From a bacterium (GTDB taxonomy: Bacteria; Cyanobacteriota; Vampirovibrionia; Obscuribacterales; Obscuribacteraceae): DNA of 64,000 nucleotides. This document shows, in pieces, positions 44,810 through 54,033 of this stretch (position 1 is the first letter of the stretch; each line of letters opens with the position of its first letter). The stretch spans positions 186,001-250,000 of the forward strand of contig WGMS01000014.1 in NCBI GenBank assembly GCA_016124935.1. The letters are read 5' to 3'. Made by a program: the position numbers and the translations under genes. Under the pieces are notes generated by a model. It did not search any database and was not told the origin of the DNA. It saw nothing but the letters and a program-made list of their open reading frames with translations.

Positions 44810-46419
44810 CACAGTATTCTCCAGGAGTGACCGGTGCTGCCGATGAGAGTATTGCTCGCTTCCGGTCCCCAGGAGCCGGCTTCGTAATTGGGGAAGGGAC
44901 CTTGAAAGATGCTGTCGTCGCTTGCGCTCTTGGTCTCCGGACTTACTGCCGCCCAGTGTTCTATAACCGGGGTGAGCAGGCTCCAGGAGGTCTCTACAAA
45001 GTCTGAGCGGGCAAAAAGCGAGGGGTCTCCTATGAGGCTATCGAGAATCAGCCTTTCGTAGGCGCTGGGTGTATGGTCACCGAAGGCGGTGCCGTACTTG
45101 AAGTCCATGGTCAGGGCTCTTAGCTGAGTTGTCGGTCCCGGTTGCTTGGTGGCGAATTTAAGAGAGATGCCTTGATCAGGTTGGATCTTCATCACCAGTA
45201 CATTAGGGGAGCTATCGGCCATTATCGAGCGCAGACCGGTGTTGGCCATATTAGAAAAGAGTTTGTGGGGCGGCGCTTTGAAATGCACCGCAATTTCGGT
45301 GATTCTTTTCTCCAGGCGCTTGCCCGAACGTATATAAAAAGGTACACCGGCCCAGCGCCAGTTATCAATTTCTAGTTTTAGAGCGGCAAAGGTCTCGGTA
45401 TTGGAATCGGAGGCCACTTTCTCTTCGTCCCGGTAGCGTATAGCTTCGTTGCCCAGAACATAGCCGGCATCATATTGACCGCGAACCGCATAGCTATCGA
45501 CTTTATCCGGGTCGAAACGACGCACCGCTTTCAAGACTTTGGTGCGCTCATCCCGGGTCGCTTCGGCGCTCAGAGAATTGGGCGGCTCCATGGCCACCAG
45601 GGCGACAAGCTGCATCAAATGATTCTGGATCATGTCTTTGAGAGCGCCTGCTTCCTCGTAGTAGGCACCGCGTTCTTCTACCCCGAGGGTCTCGGCATTG
45701 GTGATTTGAACATGATCGATATAGTTATTGTTCCAGAGAGGCTCGAAGATGCTGTTGGCAAAACGGAAGCACATTATGTTCTGGACGGTCTCTTTGCCCA
45801 GATAATGATCGATACGATAAACCTGATGCTCGTTGAGCACGGCATGGATTTTTTCATCCAGGGCCAGTGCCGATTTAAGGTCATGACCGAATGGTTTCTC
45901 CACCACCACCCGGGGCCAGGCGGGCTCGTCGGAGCGTCGCTTGACCGCTAACCCCGACGAATTGAGATTTTCGATAATTGGAAGATAAAGAGAGGGCGGT
46001 GTGGAGAGATAGAAAATATTGCGGCTGTCCGAACCATGCCTTTTCCCTATCTCTTTGAGGTCCTCATCGAGAGATGTGTAATAAGAGGCTTCTTTAGCGT
46101 TGCCGGGTCGATAATAGAGGGACTTGGCAAAGCGCTCCCAGCACTCTTCTTTGAAGTCTATATCTTCGCCGTAGCGAATCACCGAATCCTTCATGGTCTC
46201 TCTGAACTGTTCATCGGTCATCTCGGTTCTAGAGGAGCCTACGACGGCGAAATTCTCAGGCAGGTGGTTGCGGAGATAAAGCGCATAGAGAGCCGGTATC
46301 AACTTGCGCTTGGTCAGGTCGCCGTGGGCGCCGAAAATGACCATGGAGAAAGATTCCGGCTTCTTCTCTACTTGTAAGCCTTCCAATAAGGGGTTTTCTA
46401 TAGTTATGCTCTCGACCAT
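44809..46419 (-). CDS. zwf: Glucose-6-phosphate 1-dehydrogenase
   Basis: 536 residues. NADP site FGAHGDLTKRKLIPAL, the catalytic motif YRIDHYLGKETVQN, and EKPFGHDLKSA. First step of the oxidative pentose phosphate pathway, making NADPH. First gene of the operon, with a 186-base divergent gap upstream. Confidence 0.97.
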   Translation of the reverse strand: MVESITIENPLLEGLQVEKKPESFSMVIFGAHGDLTKRKLIPALYALYLRNHLPENFAVVGSSRTEMTDEQFRETMKDSVIRYGEDIDFKEECWERFAKSLYYRPGNAKEASYYTSLDEDLKEIGKRHGSDSRNIFYLSTPPSLYLPIIENLNSSGLAVKRRSDEPAWPRVVVEKPFGHDLKSALALDEKIHAVLNEHQVYRIDHYLGKETVQNIMCFRFANSIFEPLWNNNYIDHVQITNAETLGVEERGAYYEEAGALKDMIQNHLMQLVALVAMEPPNSLSAEATRDERTKVLKAVRRFDPDKVDSYAVRGQYDAGYVLGNEAIRYRDEEKVASDSNTETFAALKLEIDNWRWAGVPFYIRSGKRLEKRITEIAVHFKAPPHKLFSNMANTGLRSIMADSSPNVLVMKIQPDQGISLKFATKQPGPTTQLRALTMDFKYGTAFGDHTPSAYERLILDSLIGDPSLFARSDFVETSWSLLTPVIEHWAAVSPETKSASDDSIFQGPFPNYEAGSWGPEASNTLIGSTGHSWRIL

Positions 46420-46605
46420 GTTCGTCGTTCGTCCCCATCGCCTCGGATAATTCTCAATCCCAAAAGACTACTAGATTTTAATCGCTCCTGCATGAACAGC
46501 CGAATCTCTATCAGTTGCCAAACTGTAGATTAGACCAGGTCCTATCCAAATAGAACCGCTATCCTGGGTTTGTCAAGCGAGTTTTGTCAGGAGCTTTCAT
46601 TTTCT

Positions 46606-48006
46606 ATGACTATTTCCAGTTTAAGGGCAGGCGTCGAAGGTAGGGTTGTCGGAGATGTTCATTCCGGGCTCCACAGCGTATTTCATCGCCAGGTTATACA
46701 GATAACAGCGGTGGAGGATGTTTTGAACGCAGTCGAATACGCAAGGGTCAAAGGTCTTGCAGTGGCCATTGCCGGAGGGCGGCATGCCATGGGGGGACAG
46801 CAACTGGCTCATCGGGGTCTTTTATTAGATATGACCGGTCTCAATCGAGTTCTCTATATTGACGAAGAAAGAGGTCTGCTCAAAGTCGAAGCCGGCATTA
46901 TGTGGGACGATCTGATTGGCGCCATGGCCTCTAGCCGCTGGTCGATTATTCAAAAGCCGACTGGAGCCGACCGGATTTCGGTGGGTGGCTCTGTCTCGGC
47001 TAACATTCACGGACGGGTGCTGGGGCGGGGACCCTTTGTGGAGGATATCGAGAGCCTCGAGGTGGTCGATGCCCGGGGCTGCCTCAGAAGCGTTCATCGA
47101 GGCGATGAGTTTTTCTCCTATGTTGTAGGAGGTTATGGACTATTCGGCATTGTGGTCACAGTTACTTTGCGACTGCAGAAAAAGCATAATCTGAGGCGGC
47201 GGGTGCGAGCAGCGTCTCTGGCCGATCTTGTCGTGACCATGCGGTCGCTTTTGGAAGACGGTCACGAGTATGGAGACTTTCAATTCAACATCGACAGCCA
47301 TAGCCCGCAGTTCTTGACCGAAGGCATCCTTGCTTCTTATGAGCCGGTGGGACATTATCCTTTCTCTCGAGAGCCCAGTCAAAAGGTGCTTTCCGAAAGC
47401 CAGTGGAAAGAGCTGCTCACTTTAGCCCACACGGATAAGGCAGAAGCTTTCCGGCGTTATCTCGCCCACTATCTGACCACCGAGGGTCAGGTCTATGCTT
47501 GCGACACCATGCAATACAGTACTTATCTCGATGGCTACCATCGTGAGCTTGATAAAGAGCTGGGAAAACCGCGGGGCACCGAAGTAATTACCGAACTCTA
47601 TGTGCCTCCGGAGCGACTGTTGCGATTTATGGAGGATTGTCGGGAGCTTTTCATAAGGGAAAATGCCGATCTCATTTATGGAACTGTAAGAATGATCAGG
47701 GCTGACCATATCTCTTATTTAGCCTGGGCTAAAGAAGACTACGCCTGTGTTATATTCAATCTGCATACGGAGCATAGCGCTGCTGGACAGTTCAAGAACG
47801 CTTCTATTTTTCGTCGGCTCATAAAAATCGCCAGGCAGCATCGGGGCAGTTTCTATCTGACTTACCATCGCTATGCCGACCGTGAAGACCTGGATGCCTG
47901 CTACCCGCGCTTTGCAGGCTTTCTGAAGAGAAAGCAGGAGCTTGATCCGGAAGAGATCTTTCAGAGTCAGTGGTATCGCTACTATCGCGATCTTTATAGA
48001 GATTAA
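46606..48006 (+). CDS. FAD-linked oxidoreductase (BBE/PCMH type)
   Basis: 466 residues from ATG 46606 with AGGAG upstream; TTG 46570 would add 12. The PCMH FAD-binding fold is clear: VEDVLNAVEYARVKGLAVAIAGGRHAMGG (in two blocks), KVEAGIMWDDLI, PTGADRISVGGSVSANIHG, VVGGYGLFGIVV. The C-terminal half has the long substrate domain of FAD-linked oxidases, ending DPEEIFQSQWYRYYRD. Candidates include alditol/L-gulonolactone-type or DprE1-like oxidases; the substrate is not readable. Divergent from zwf. Confidence 0.88.
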   Translation: MTISSLRAGVEGRVVGDVHSGLHSVFHRQVIQITAVEDVLNAVEYARVKGLAVAIAGGRHAMGGQQLAHRGLLLDMTGLNRVLYIDEERGLLKVEAGIMWDDLIGAMASSRWSIIQKPTGADRISVGGSVSANIHGRVLGRGPFVEDIESLEVVDARGCLRSVHRGDEFFSYVVGGYGLFGIVVTVTLRLQKKHNLRRRVRAASLADLVVTMRSLLEDGHEYGDFQFNIDSHSPQFLTEGILASYEPVGHYPFSREPSQKVLSESQWKELLTLAHTDKAEAFRRYLAHYLTTEGQVYACDTMQYSTYLDGYHRELDKELGKPRGTEVITELYVPPERLLRFMEDCRELFIRENADLIYGTVRMIRADHISYLAWAKEDYACVIFNLHTEHSAAGQFKNASIFRRLIKIARQHRGSFYLTYHRYADREDLDACYPRFAGFLKRKQELDPEEIFQSQWYRYYRDLYRD

Positions 48007-48080
48007 TAGAAATAACCCGGGCTAAGAGGTAAACTGGTCATGGTTTTTCGAACTCTATTATGATTTGACGGAATTTTGAT

Positions 48081-49523
48081 TTGCTTCTTGGTAGTACAGT
48101 CGACTCGATTCTAAAAGAAAAATTCGAGCTCAATCAGTTGCGCCCTCAACAGAAAGAAGTGATTGGCAATCTTCTGTCGGGTAGGCACACCCTGGCGGTT
48201 TTGCCGACCGGTTACGGCAAATCGCTTTGCTATCAACTTCCCTCCCAGCTTCTGCCCGGTATCACCCTGGTGATATCACCGCTAATTTCATTGATGCAGG
48301 ATCAGATCAATTCGCTGCATCGTCGTGGTATCACCAATGCTACCTTCATAAACAGCTCTCTATCCGAACGTGAGATCTATGAGCGGGGTCAGTCCATAAA
48401 AAACGGCTCGATCAAACTTTTATACGTGGCGCCCGAGCGTTTCGAATCCGAGCACTTTCGCTCTTTGATCGCTTCTCGTGAGGTATCTTTGCTTGTTATC
48501 GACGAGGCTCACTGTGTCAGCCACTGGGGTCACGACTTTCGCCCGCAATACCGGCGAATGTCCCGCTATCTGAAGCAGTTCTCCGACTCCACCACCTTCC
48601 TTGCTCTTACCGCCACCGCGACCAGTAACGTCAAACATGAAATCGTAGAGGTTCTGGGAATAGATCATGATCGTTGCGCTCTGGTCGAGGGCGATTTGGA
48701 TCGCAAGAATCTGACCTACAAAGTGGTGGCATCGAAGAAGGTCAAGGACAAAGAAGAGATTCTTCTATCCCAACTGAAGAAACATGCCGGGGCTGCTATT
48801 GTCTATGCCAACAGTCGTAAGGATTGCGAGAATCTCTCCTACTTCCTGCGGCGGAATAAAATAAACGCGGGTTTCTACCATGCTGGCATGACGGCGGATT
48901 TGCGTACTCGAACTCAGCTTGCCTTCGAAGAGAGTCGGCTCGACACCATCGTCTCCACCACCGCTTTTGGAATGGGTATAGACAAAGCCGATGTTCGTCA
49001 AGTCATACACTTCAGCATGCCGCCATCTCTGGAGAGTTATTATCAGGAGTCAGGGAGAGCCGGTCGGGATGGCGATTATTCGGTATGTACCCTTATTTTT
49101 CAGAAGCGTGATCTGGCTATTCAAAAGTGGATGTTGGACAAGCGCTATCCAACCTACGAGCAGATCCTGGCAGTTTATAACGAGATAAAAGAAGCCCCTG
49201 ACGGTGGTCTTCACTGGAGCGAACTCAATGACCTGGGCGATATCAATGCCACCCTGGCTAATCGTTGTGTCGAGCATCTACGCGGACTCGGTTATATAGA
49301 CCAGGTCCGGGGCAACTTTGTCGCCCTCGAATTCGAAGATGTCGAGGCGGTCGGCTTCGATACGGACGATCTTGTTCTGAGAAGGCGTATGGATGAAGAG
49401 AGGCTCGAGTCGGTAAATGATTATGCCCAGGGAGGGGCTTGCAGGCGTTCTCGACTGATAGAGTATTTTGATCAGACCTTTGCCGGTCTCTGCTCAGGTT
49501 GCGATATCTGTGATAACTTCTGA
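48081..49523 (+). CDS. recQ: RecQ-type DNA helicase, short form
   Basis: 480 residues; TTG start at 48081. Walker A LPTGYGKSLCYQLP, DEAH in VIDEAHCVSHWGHDFRPQYRR, motif III ALTATAT, motif VI SGRAGRDGDYS. The end carries the RecQ zinc motif (GGACRRSRL, CSGCDICDNF). There is no winged-helix-then-HRDC part as in E. coli RecQ (610 residues), so it is a compact ATP-dependent 3'-5' helicase. The TPR gene follows after two bases. Confidence 0.9.
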   Translation: MLLGSTVDSILKEKFELNQLRPQQKEVIGNLLSGRHTLAVLPTGYGKSLCYQLPSQLLPGITLVISPLISLMQDQINSLHRRGITNATFINSSLSEREIYERGQSIKNGSIKLLYVAPERFESEHFRSLIASREVSLLVIDEAHCVSHWGHDFRPQYRRMSRYLKQFSDSTTFLALTATATSNVKHEIVEVLGIDHDRCALVEGDLDRKNLTYKVVASKKVKDKEEILLSQLKKHAGAAIVYANSRKDCENLSYFLRRNKINAGFYHAGMTADLRTRTQLAFEESRLDTIVSTTAFGMGIDKADVRQVIHFSMPPSLESYYQESGRAGRDGDYSVCTLIFQKRDLAIQKWMLDKRYPTYEQILAVYNEIKEAPDGGLHWSELNDLGDINATLANRCVEHLRGLGYIDQVRGNFVALEFEDVEAVGFDTDDLVLRRRMDEERLESVNDYAQGGACRRSRLIEYFDQTFAGLCSGCDICDNF

Positions 49524-49525
49524 AT

Positions 49526-50485
49526 ATGAACAGATTCTATTCGCTTTTTTTACTTCTGCTAGTCTGGGCGATTGTCACCCCCGCCCAGGGCTCCACCGAA
49601 CAGGATCGTCTTTTGAAGTTTGGGGATTTCTATTCTAAGAAAGGCCAGCTCACAAAGGCGCTTTCTTACTATGATCGGGCGGTAAAAGCAGCGGACTCGA
49701 AAGATATCGCCTATTACAAAAGGGGCATGGCCCACAACAAGCTCGACCAATTGGAGGCTGCCCTGGCGGATTTCAATGAGGCTATTCGACTCAATCCGAC
49801 CATGAGCGATGCATATAGCTGGCGGGGCGAGACTTATAGCGATATGGGCACGTTTAGACAAGCGCTGGCTGACTTCAATCGAGCTATGAAGCTGCCGGGT
49901 CCGAACCGACCCTTGCTTCTGAGACGGCGTTCTAAAGTCAAGAATGCTCTGGGAGACTATGAAGGTGCCATCGCAGACGCCACCAGGGGGATAGAGTTGC
50001 TCGAGCGCAAAATTAAAAAACGTGCCGCTAAAGGCAAAAATACTTCCACCAAGAATATCGAACTGGCTAAGTTTTTTGAGCTTCGTGGCGATCTTCATTA
50101 TAATCGCGGGCAATTTGCTCAGGTGGTGGAAGACATTTCGGCTTGCATCAAATACGGTTATATCTCTGATCATATTCTTGACCTCAGGGCGAAGGCTAAC
50201 CTGAAGCAGGGCAAGGTGGCAGAAGCGATTGCCGATTATGATCTCACCCTCAAGCTCAATCCCCGGGATGACAATGCCTATGCCGAGCGAGGCAAGCTTC
50301 TTTTGAAACTGGGGAAAACAGATAGAGCGATAACGGACTTTACCAGGGCCATAGAGTTGTATCCCGGGGAGAACACTTCCAGGCTTTATCTCCTGAGGGC
50401 CGACGCCTATAAGAAGAAGGGGGATTTACGGTCAGAGAAAGCGGATCGCCAGAAAGCCTCTTCCATACGCAAGAGCTACTTCTGA
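49526..50485 (+). CDS. Secreted TPR protein
   Basis: 319 residues. Signal peptide (MNRFYSLFLLLLVWAIVTPAQG), then about six to seven classical 34-residue TPR units (KGQLTKALSYYDRAVKAAD, LEAALADFNEAIRLNP, YSDMGTFRQALADFNRAM, VAEAIADYDLTLKLNP, TDRAITDFTRAIELYP). A periplasmic scaffold is likely. It is directly behind recQ, with no obvious shared function. Confidence 0.87.
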   Translation: MNRFYSLFLLLLVWAIVTPAQGSTEQDRLLKFGDFYSKKGQLTKALSYYDRAVKAADSKDIAYYKRGMAHNKLDQLEAALADFNEAIRLNPTMSDAYSWRGETYSDMGTFRQALADFNRAMKLPGPNRPLLLRRRSKVKNALGDYEGAIADATRGIELLERKIKKRAAKGKNTSTKNIELAKFFELRGDLHYNRGQFAQVVEDISACIKYGYISDHILDLRAKANLKQGKVAEAIADYDLTLKLNPRDDNAYAERGKLLLKLGKTDRAITDFTRAIELYPGENTSRLYLLRADAYKKKGDLRSEKADRQKASSIRKSYF

Positions 50486-50617
50486 AATTTCTTAAGCTCG
50501 TATTAACAGAAGCTGCTACCGCATCCGGTTTCAATATAATTGTAATATCGTCCACTTTCTATGAATTAATAGATAGATTTTTCGTGTTCAGGCCCACCTT
50601 TTGCGGAGGACCTCTTC

Positions 50618-51442
50618 ATGTCGCAACTATATGACAGTCCTGTCTTTAATGAGAGCTTACTGGCTCGAGTCGTGTCTATTGGCGCAGGTAGCCGCTATGC
50701 CTCAAATCCGGTGGCGCGTTCTAGAATGGCACAGTTGAAGGCTGCCGACCAGTTGTCCGCTTCCTCTGACACCTCTGTCAGATTCGACGCCGTCCGATTG
50801 GATCTGGCTCTGTTGCTGGTTCTTTTTTGTACGGTATTTTATCTTAGCTGGTTTTATATAAGCGGCTTGCCTGCGGGTTATCAAGTCGGTCTGCCGCTTG
50901 TGCTGTTATTATTGAGCTACTGGGTAGCCGGATTGACTTTTCATCATCCCCATGCCTCACCATATCTGGCGCCGGTCTTCGTCTGTCTCGAAGCGGCATT
51001 TCTTGCCTCACTACCACACTTCTGGTTCTTCGGTCAGATGGAGCTTTTCTTTAATCTGTTCGGTATCTCTTTTTGTGTATTACTTTCGACACTGCTGCTT
51101 AACCAGAGAGCTCGTAGAGTAGGGCAGAGCCGTACAGTGCTCTTTGTGGCAACAATGGTGGTGGCTACCATCTTCTGGTATATGTATGTGCCGATGGTGG
51201 GCTATCTCTTCCATGTGCCTATGGTATTGCCCCACAATCTGGGACCGACTTATTTCATCCTTGCTCTGAGTGCCATCTTTTTTGCCGCCGACGCTTTCAT
51301 AGATGATCTGGAGTACATCTCCCTGGGCCATAAGCATAAAGCGCCGCGTTATATGGAATGGTACGCTGCTTTTTCTTTGATGTTTACCTTTCCTTGCTTC
51401 TATATATTCAGCTTAACTAAAGTCATCATGGAATCGGATTGA
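50618..51442 (+). CDS. Multi-spanning membrane protein, unknown
   Basis: 274 residues; ATG with a strong GGAGG site. Six membrane helices are seen, from ~65-85 (LLLVLFCTVFYLSWFYISGL) to the C-terminal one (~250-268: AFSLMFTFPCFYIFSLTKV). The N-terminal ~60 residues are cytoplasmic. The loop FFAADAFIDDLEYISLGHKHKAPRYMEW is notable. No family recognised. Confidence 0.75.
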   Translation: MSQLYDSPVFNESLLARVVSIGAGSRYASNPVARSRMAQLKAADQLSASSDTSVRFDAVRLDLALLLVLFCTVFYLSWFYISGLPAGYQVGLPLVLLLLSYWVAGLTFHHPHASPYLAPVFVCLEAAFLASLPHFWFFGQMELFFNLFGISFCVLLSTLLLNQRARRVGQSRTVLFVATMVVATIFWYMYVPMVGYLFHVPMVLPHNLGPTYFILALSAIFFAADAFIDDLEYISLGHKHKAPRYMEWYAAFSLMFTFPCFYIFSLTKVIMESD

Positions 51443-51890
51443 GATAACGACCACGACTTAGCAAAGAATAATGCCATGAACATTAGAGACTTTAATCTAT
51501 GCAAGTGGTGATTCGGCTGGTGGCATCCCATACCGGACATGTATTTGGTCGATTTTCAGTGGATATATTGATCTGGCTCTAGCTTTCTGAAAAAGAGAGC
51601 GAATTCACCATGCAGTTGTTAACACTGCCTTGGCAAGAAATGGTGGCGGGTATAGAGTAGCGAAAGCCCCCGGACAAAACACCTCGGTCGCGAAGAACGA
51701 ATACTCACAACGGGAAACGGACATCGGCTCTGTGGTCGCTCAAATATAAGGGATTGCTTTGAGCATATTTGTAACCAGGGGCAATCTTATATATTGTATT
51801 TGATCAAGTCTGAATAGAATATGAAATAGCTTTGATGAGAGGCGCTCTGAGAGCAAAGGCACTCAGAGGTTCGAGTCTTCGGAAAGCTAA
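51443..51890. other. 448-base gap with foldable sequence, possible ncRNA
   Basis: No supported ORF on either strand. ATATAAG-ATTGC (51744-51757, with a GG bulge) pairs with GCAATCTTATAT (51781-51792) as a 12-bp imperfect stem. Near the end, AGCTTT (51828-51833) pairs with AAAGCT (51883-51888), enclosing a 7-bp stem CTCTGAG/CTCAGAG (51845-51868) and a T-arm-like GGTTCGAGTC (51869-51878). It is too short and incomplete for a tRNA. On the minus strand the same element, just after the stop of the following gene, may be a terminator. Confidence 0.3.
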
Positions 51891-52466
51891 TTATTTGATC
51901 ACCATATCCGGGACAGGATCATCGGACTGGACATTGACAATGTTGACTCCGCGTCCGGCAAGAAAATCCAGGGCGTCCTGGCTCTTTTCGCCCATGGGCC
52001 AGAGAGGCACTTCCATCCGGGCGTAATGAGTATGCAATATGACCGTGGCCGAGTCACGATAGGGATAATATTCGGCGTAGACTATGTCATCAATCAAAAC
52101 CATCTGGGTGGCTTTGCGATTGTGCATGCCATCTACCACAGTGAGCACAGCTTCGCAGTCGGTCAACTCCAGGGTGAAGCGCCTTTTTTGATCTCGGATT
52201 ATAGAATAGCCTGTATAAATCAGAAGCGTGCTGAAAGCGCAGGCTGCCGATGCCATGATTATCGACCAGTAGAAGTTATGAGGGAGAACGCCGGCGGCCA
52301 CTATCAGCCAAAGCATAGAGAATGCAAGACCGACTCCTATGGCAGCCCAGAGCGGACCGGTACCGACTCGTTTGATGCCAGGGTCGGAAACCAGGGTGAT
52401 TTTGACTCCACCGGTGGGATACTGCGGCAATTTCCAGGCTACCTTATGTAGATACAGGGATGACAA
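51891..52466 (-). CDS. Small membrane protein with PH-like beta domain
   Basis: 191 residues, TTG start with a weak ribosome site, so the start may be later. Two membrane helices (~37-60 and ~68-90), then a beta-rich cytoplasmic half (RRFTLELTDCEAVLTVVDG, MVLIDDIVYAEYYPY) resembling bacterial PH-like domains, as in the two kinase membrane regions of this window. Function unknown. Confidence 0.6.
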   Translation of the reverse strand: MSSLYLHKVAWKLPQYPTGGVKITLVSDPGIKRVGTGPLWAAIGVGLAFSMLWLIVAAGVLPHNFYWSIIMASAACAFSTLLIYTGYSIIRDQKRRFTLELTDCEAVLTVVDGMHNRKATQMVLIDDIVYAEYYPYRDSATVILHTHYARMEVPLWPMGEKSQDALDFLAGRGVNIVNVQSDDPVPDMVIK

Positions 52467-52554
52467 CTATATTTTGCCCGTTCCGACTGCTCTGATAGCG
52501 CTATTCCGGGTTAATTCTGCTTCCGCACCAGATGTCGTGGCATCAGATTGGGAC

Positions 52555-53949
52555 TTACTCTTCGCCGAAGAGGTCTTCTTTCCACCACCCGGGTTTTGTC
52601 TCGGTTGTCGGAATTGCGCGCCAGGCACCGCTTATCTCGCTCGATTCCTCCTGGGGGCTAGCCTGGTTGCCAATCTTAGCCAGAGAGCTTTCGAGATTGG
52701 CGATGGCGTTCTTGAGCTTGATAGTCTCTTGATGGGTCTCGCCAAGCAGTCTTTTCTTGACCGGCAGGGATGTTTGATAGCATTCTCCGGCGCTGTCGTA
52801 TTTTTCCTGGACATGATAGAGGGTGCCCAGGTTGTGCCAGGCGTTGGCCAGCTCTAGAGAGCCCTCTCCATAGGCTTGCTTATATACATCGACACAGGAT
52901 CTGGCCAGGGCCTCGGCCCGGGCATAATCTTTGATTGTGTAGTAGCAGCGGGCCAAATCACTTTTTAAGGCGCCGACCAGGGCGTGACCAGCCCCTAGAA
53001 CCCTGGATTTGATATCCAGTGATTCTTCTAAATAAACCGTGGCTTCCTGATAGTTGTACTCCCGGGTGTGAATCTTGGCCAGACTCTCCAGGGCATAGCA
53101 GTAGTCCGGTGTCATCCGGTCTTCTTTTGCGGTTCGATCGATGAATTCCTGAAATAGAGCCCGGGCTTGTTCGTTGTTTCCGGAAGCCAGAGCAGTATCA
53201 GCCTCTATCTTCAGGGTTTTGAAGTCAAACTCGCCTTCCTGGCTTTTTTGTGGAGTTGCCGCCCGGGGTGTTACCGGACTGGGTTGGGATGTCGACTTGA
53301 ATGTGGGATGGTTCGTTGATGAGCCCATCAAGTGGCTGAGGGTCTTAAATGCCCCCGACTGTTGAATGGGATCTGGACTCTGAGCCGGGCTTTGAATTTT
53401 TTTCTGGGGACCGGAGGTGAAGCCGGTTCTGAAAGCTGGGATGCCCCCCAGGCTGGCGCCGCCGTCTTTCTTGCGAACGCCCCTCAACTGATCTGCTTCG
53501 TCTTTTCTGCCCAGAGATTCGAGCACCATGGCGAACTCGTTGAGCAGAGTTTTCACCCTGGGCTCACTTGAGCCAAGCACTCTGGAATTGACAGCCAGGG
53601 CGCGTCGATAAAGGCGTTCTGCTTCAATTTGGTTATTGTTTATCTTGGCTAGCATGGCAAGATTTGCCAGGATACTGGCCAATTCGTCGGCGTTTTCACC
53701 GAGGGCTACTTCATAAATGGCCAGGGCTCTGTAACCATAGATGGCAGCTTCTTGCAGTTTTCCTCTTAGAAGGAGGAATTCGCACAATCTATCGAGGGTC
53801 AGTGCCAGTCTCTGGTCGTTGGAACCAAGCGCTTCGGCTTCTTCAACGGCCACCATCCAGGTGTGCTCAGCGTAGTCGTATTTGTTCTCTTGCTGAGCCT
53901 TTACGGCTTCATCGAACTTCTCTTTCCATTCCTGTTCGTTATCAAACAT
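52555..53949 (-). CDS. TPR (kinesin light chain-like) protein
   Basis: 464 residues, no signal or membrane helix. N-terminal TPR units (~5-140: KYDYAEHTWMVAVEEAEALG, LQEAAIYGYRALAIYEVALG), a Pro/Ser/Thr linker (~165-245: KKIQSPAQSPDPIQQSG), then a second TPR block (~250-420: NYQEATVYLEESLDIKSRVLG, DYARAEALARSCVDVYKQAYG). A cytoplasmic scaffold of the same KLC type as the protein at 18027. Confidence 0.85.
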   Translation of the reverse strand: MFDNEQEWKEKFDEAVKAQQENKYDYAEHTWMVAVEEAEALGSNDQRLALTLDRLCEFLLLRGKLQEAAIYGYRALAIYEVALGENADELASILANLAMLAKINNNQIEAERLYRRALAVNSRVLGSSEPRVKTLLNEFAMVLESLGRKDEADQLRGVRKKDGGASLGGIPAFRTGFTSGPQKKIQSPAQSPDPIQQSGAFKTLSHLMGSSTNHPTFKSTSQPSPVTPRAATPQKSQEGEFDFKTLKIEADTALASGNNEQARALFQEFIDRTAKEDRMTPDYCYALESLAKIHTREYNYQEATVYLEESLDIKSRVLGAGHALVGALKSDLARCYYTIKDYARAEALARSCVDVYKQAYGEGSLELANAWHNLGTLYHVQEKYDSAGECYQTSLPVKKRLLGETHQETIKLKNAIANLESSLAKIGNQASPQEESSEISGAWRAIPTTETKPGWWKEDLFGEE

Positions 53950-54033
53950 CGGCTTCTACTGATGCAATATCACAATCCCTCTGGGGGACGTGACGGAGTG
54001 ATTTCGAGCTGCCAATACTCTCATGCCCAATAT

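Noticed and set aside
51828..51888. tRNA gene suggested by GGTTCGAGTC and a 6-bp outer stem
   Set aside because: Only 61 bases, no proper anticodon arm or D-arm; kept only as a possible RNA element.
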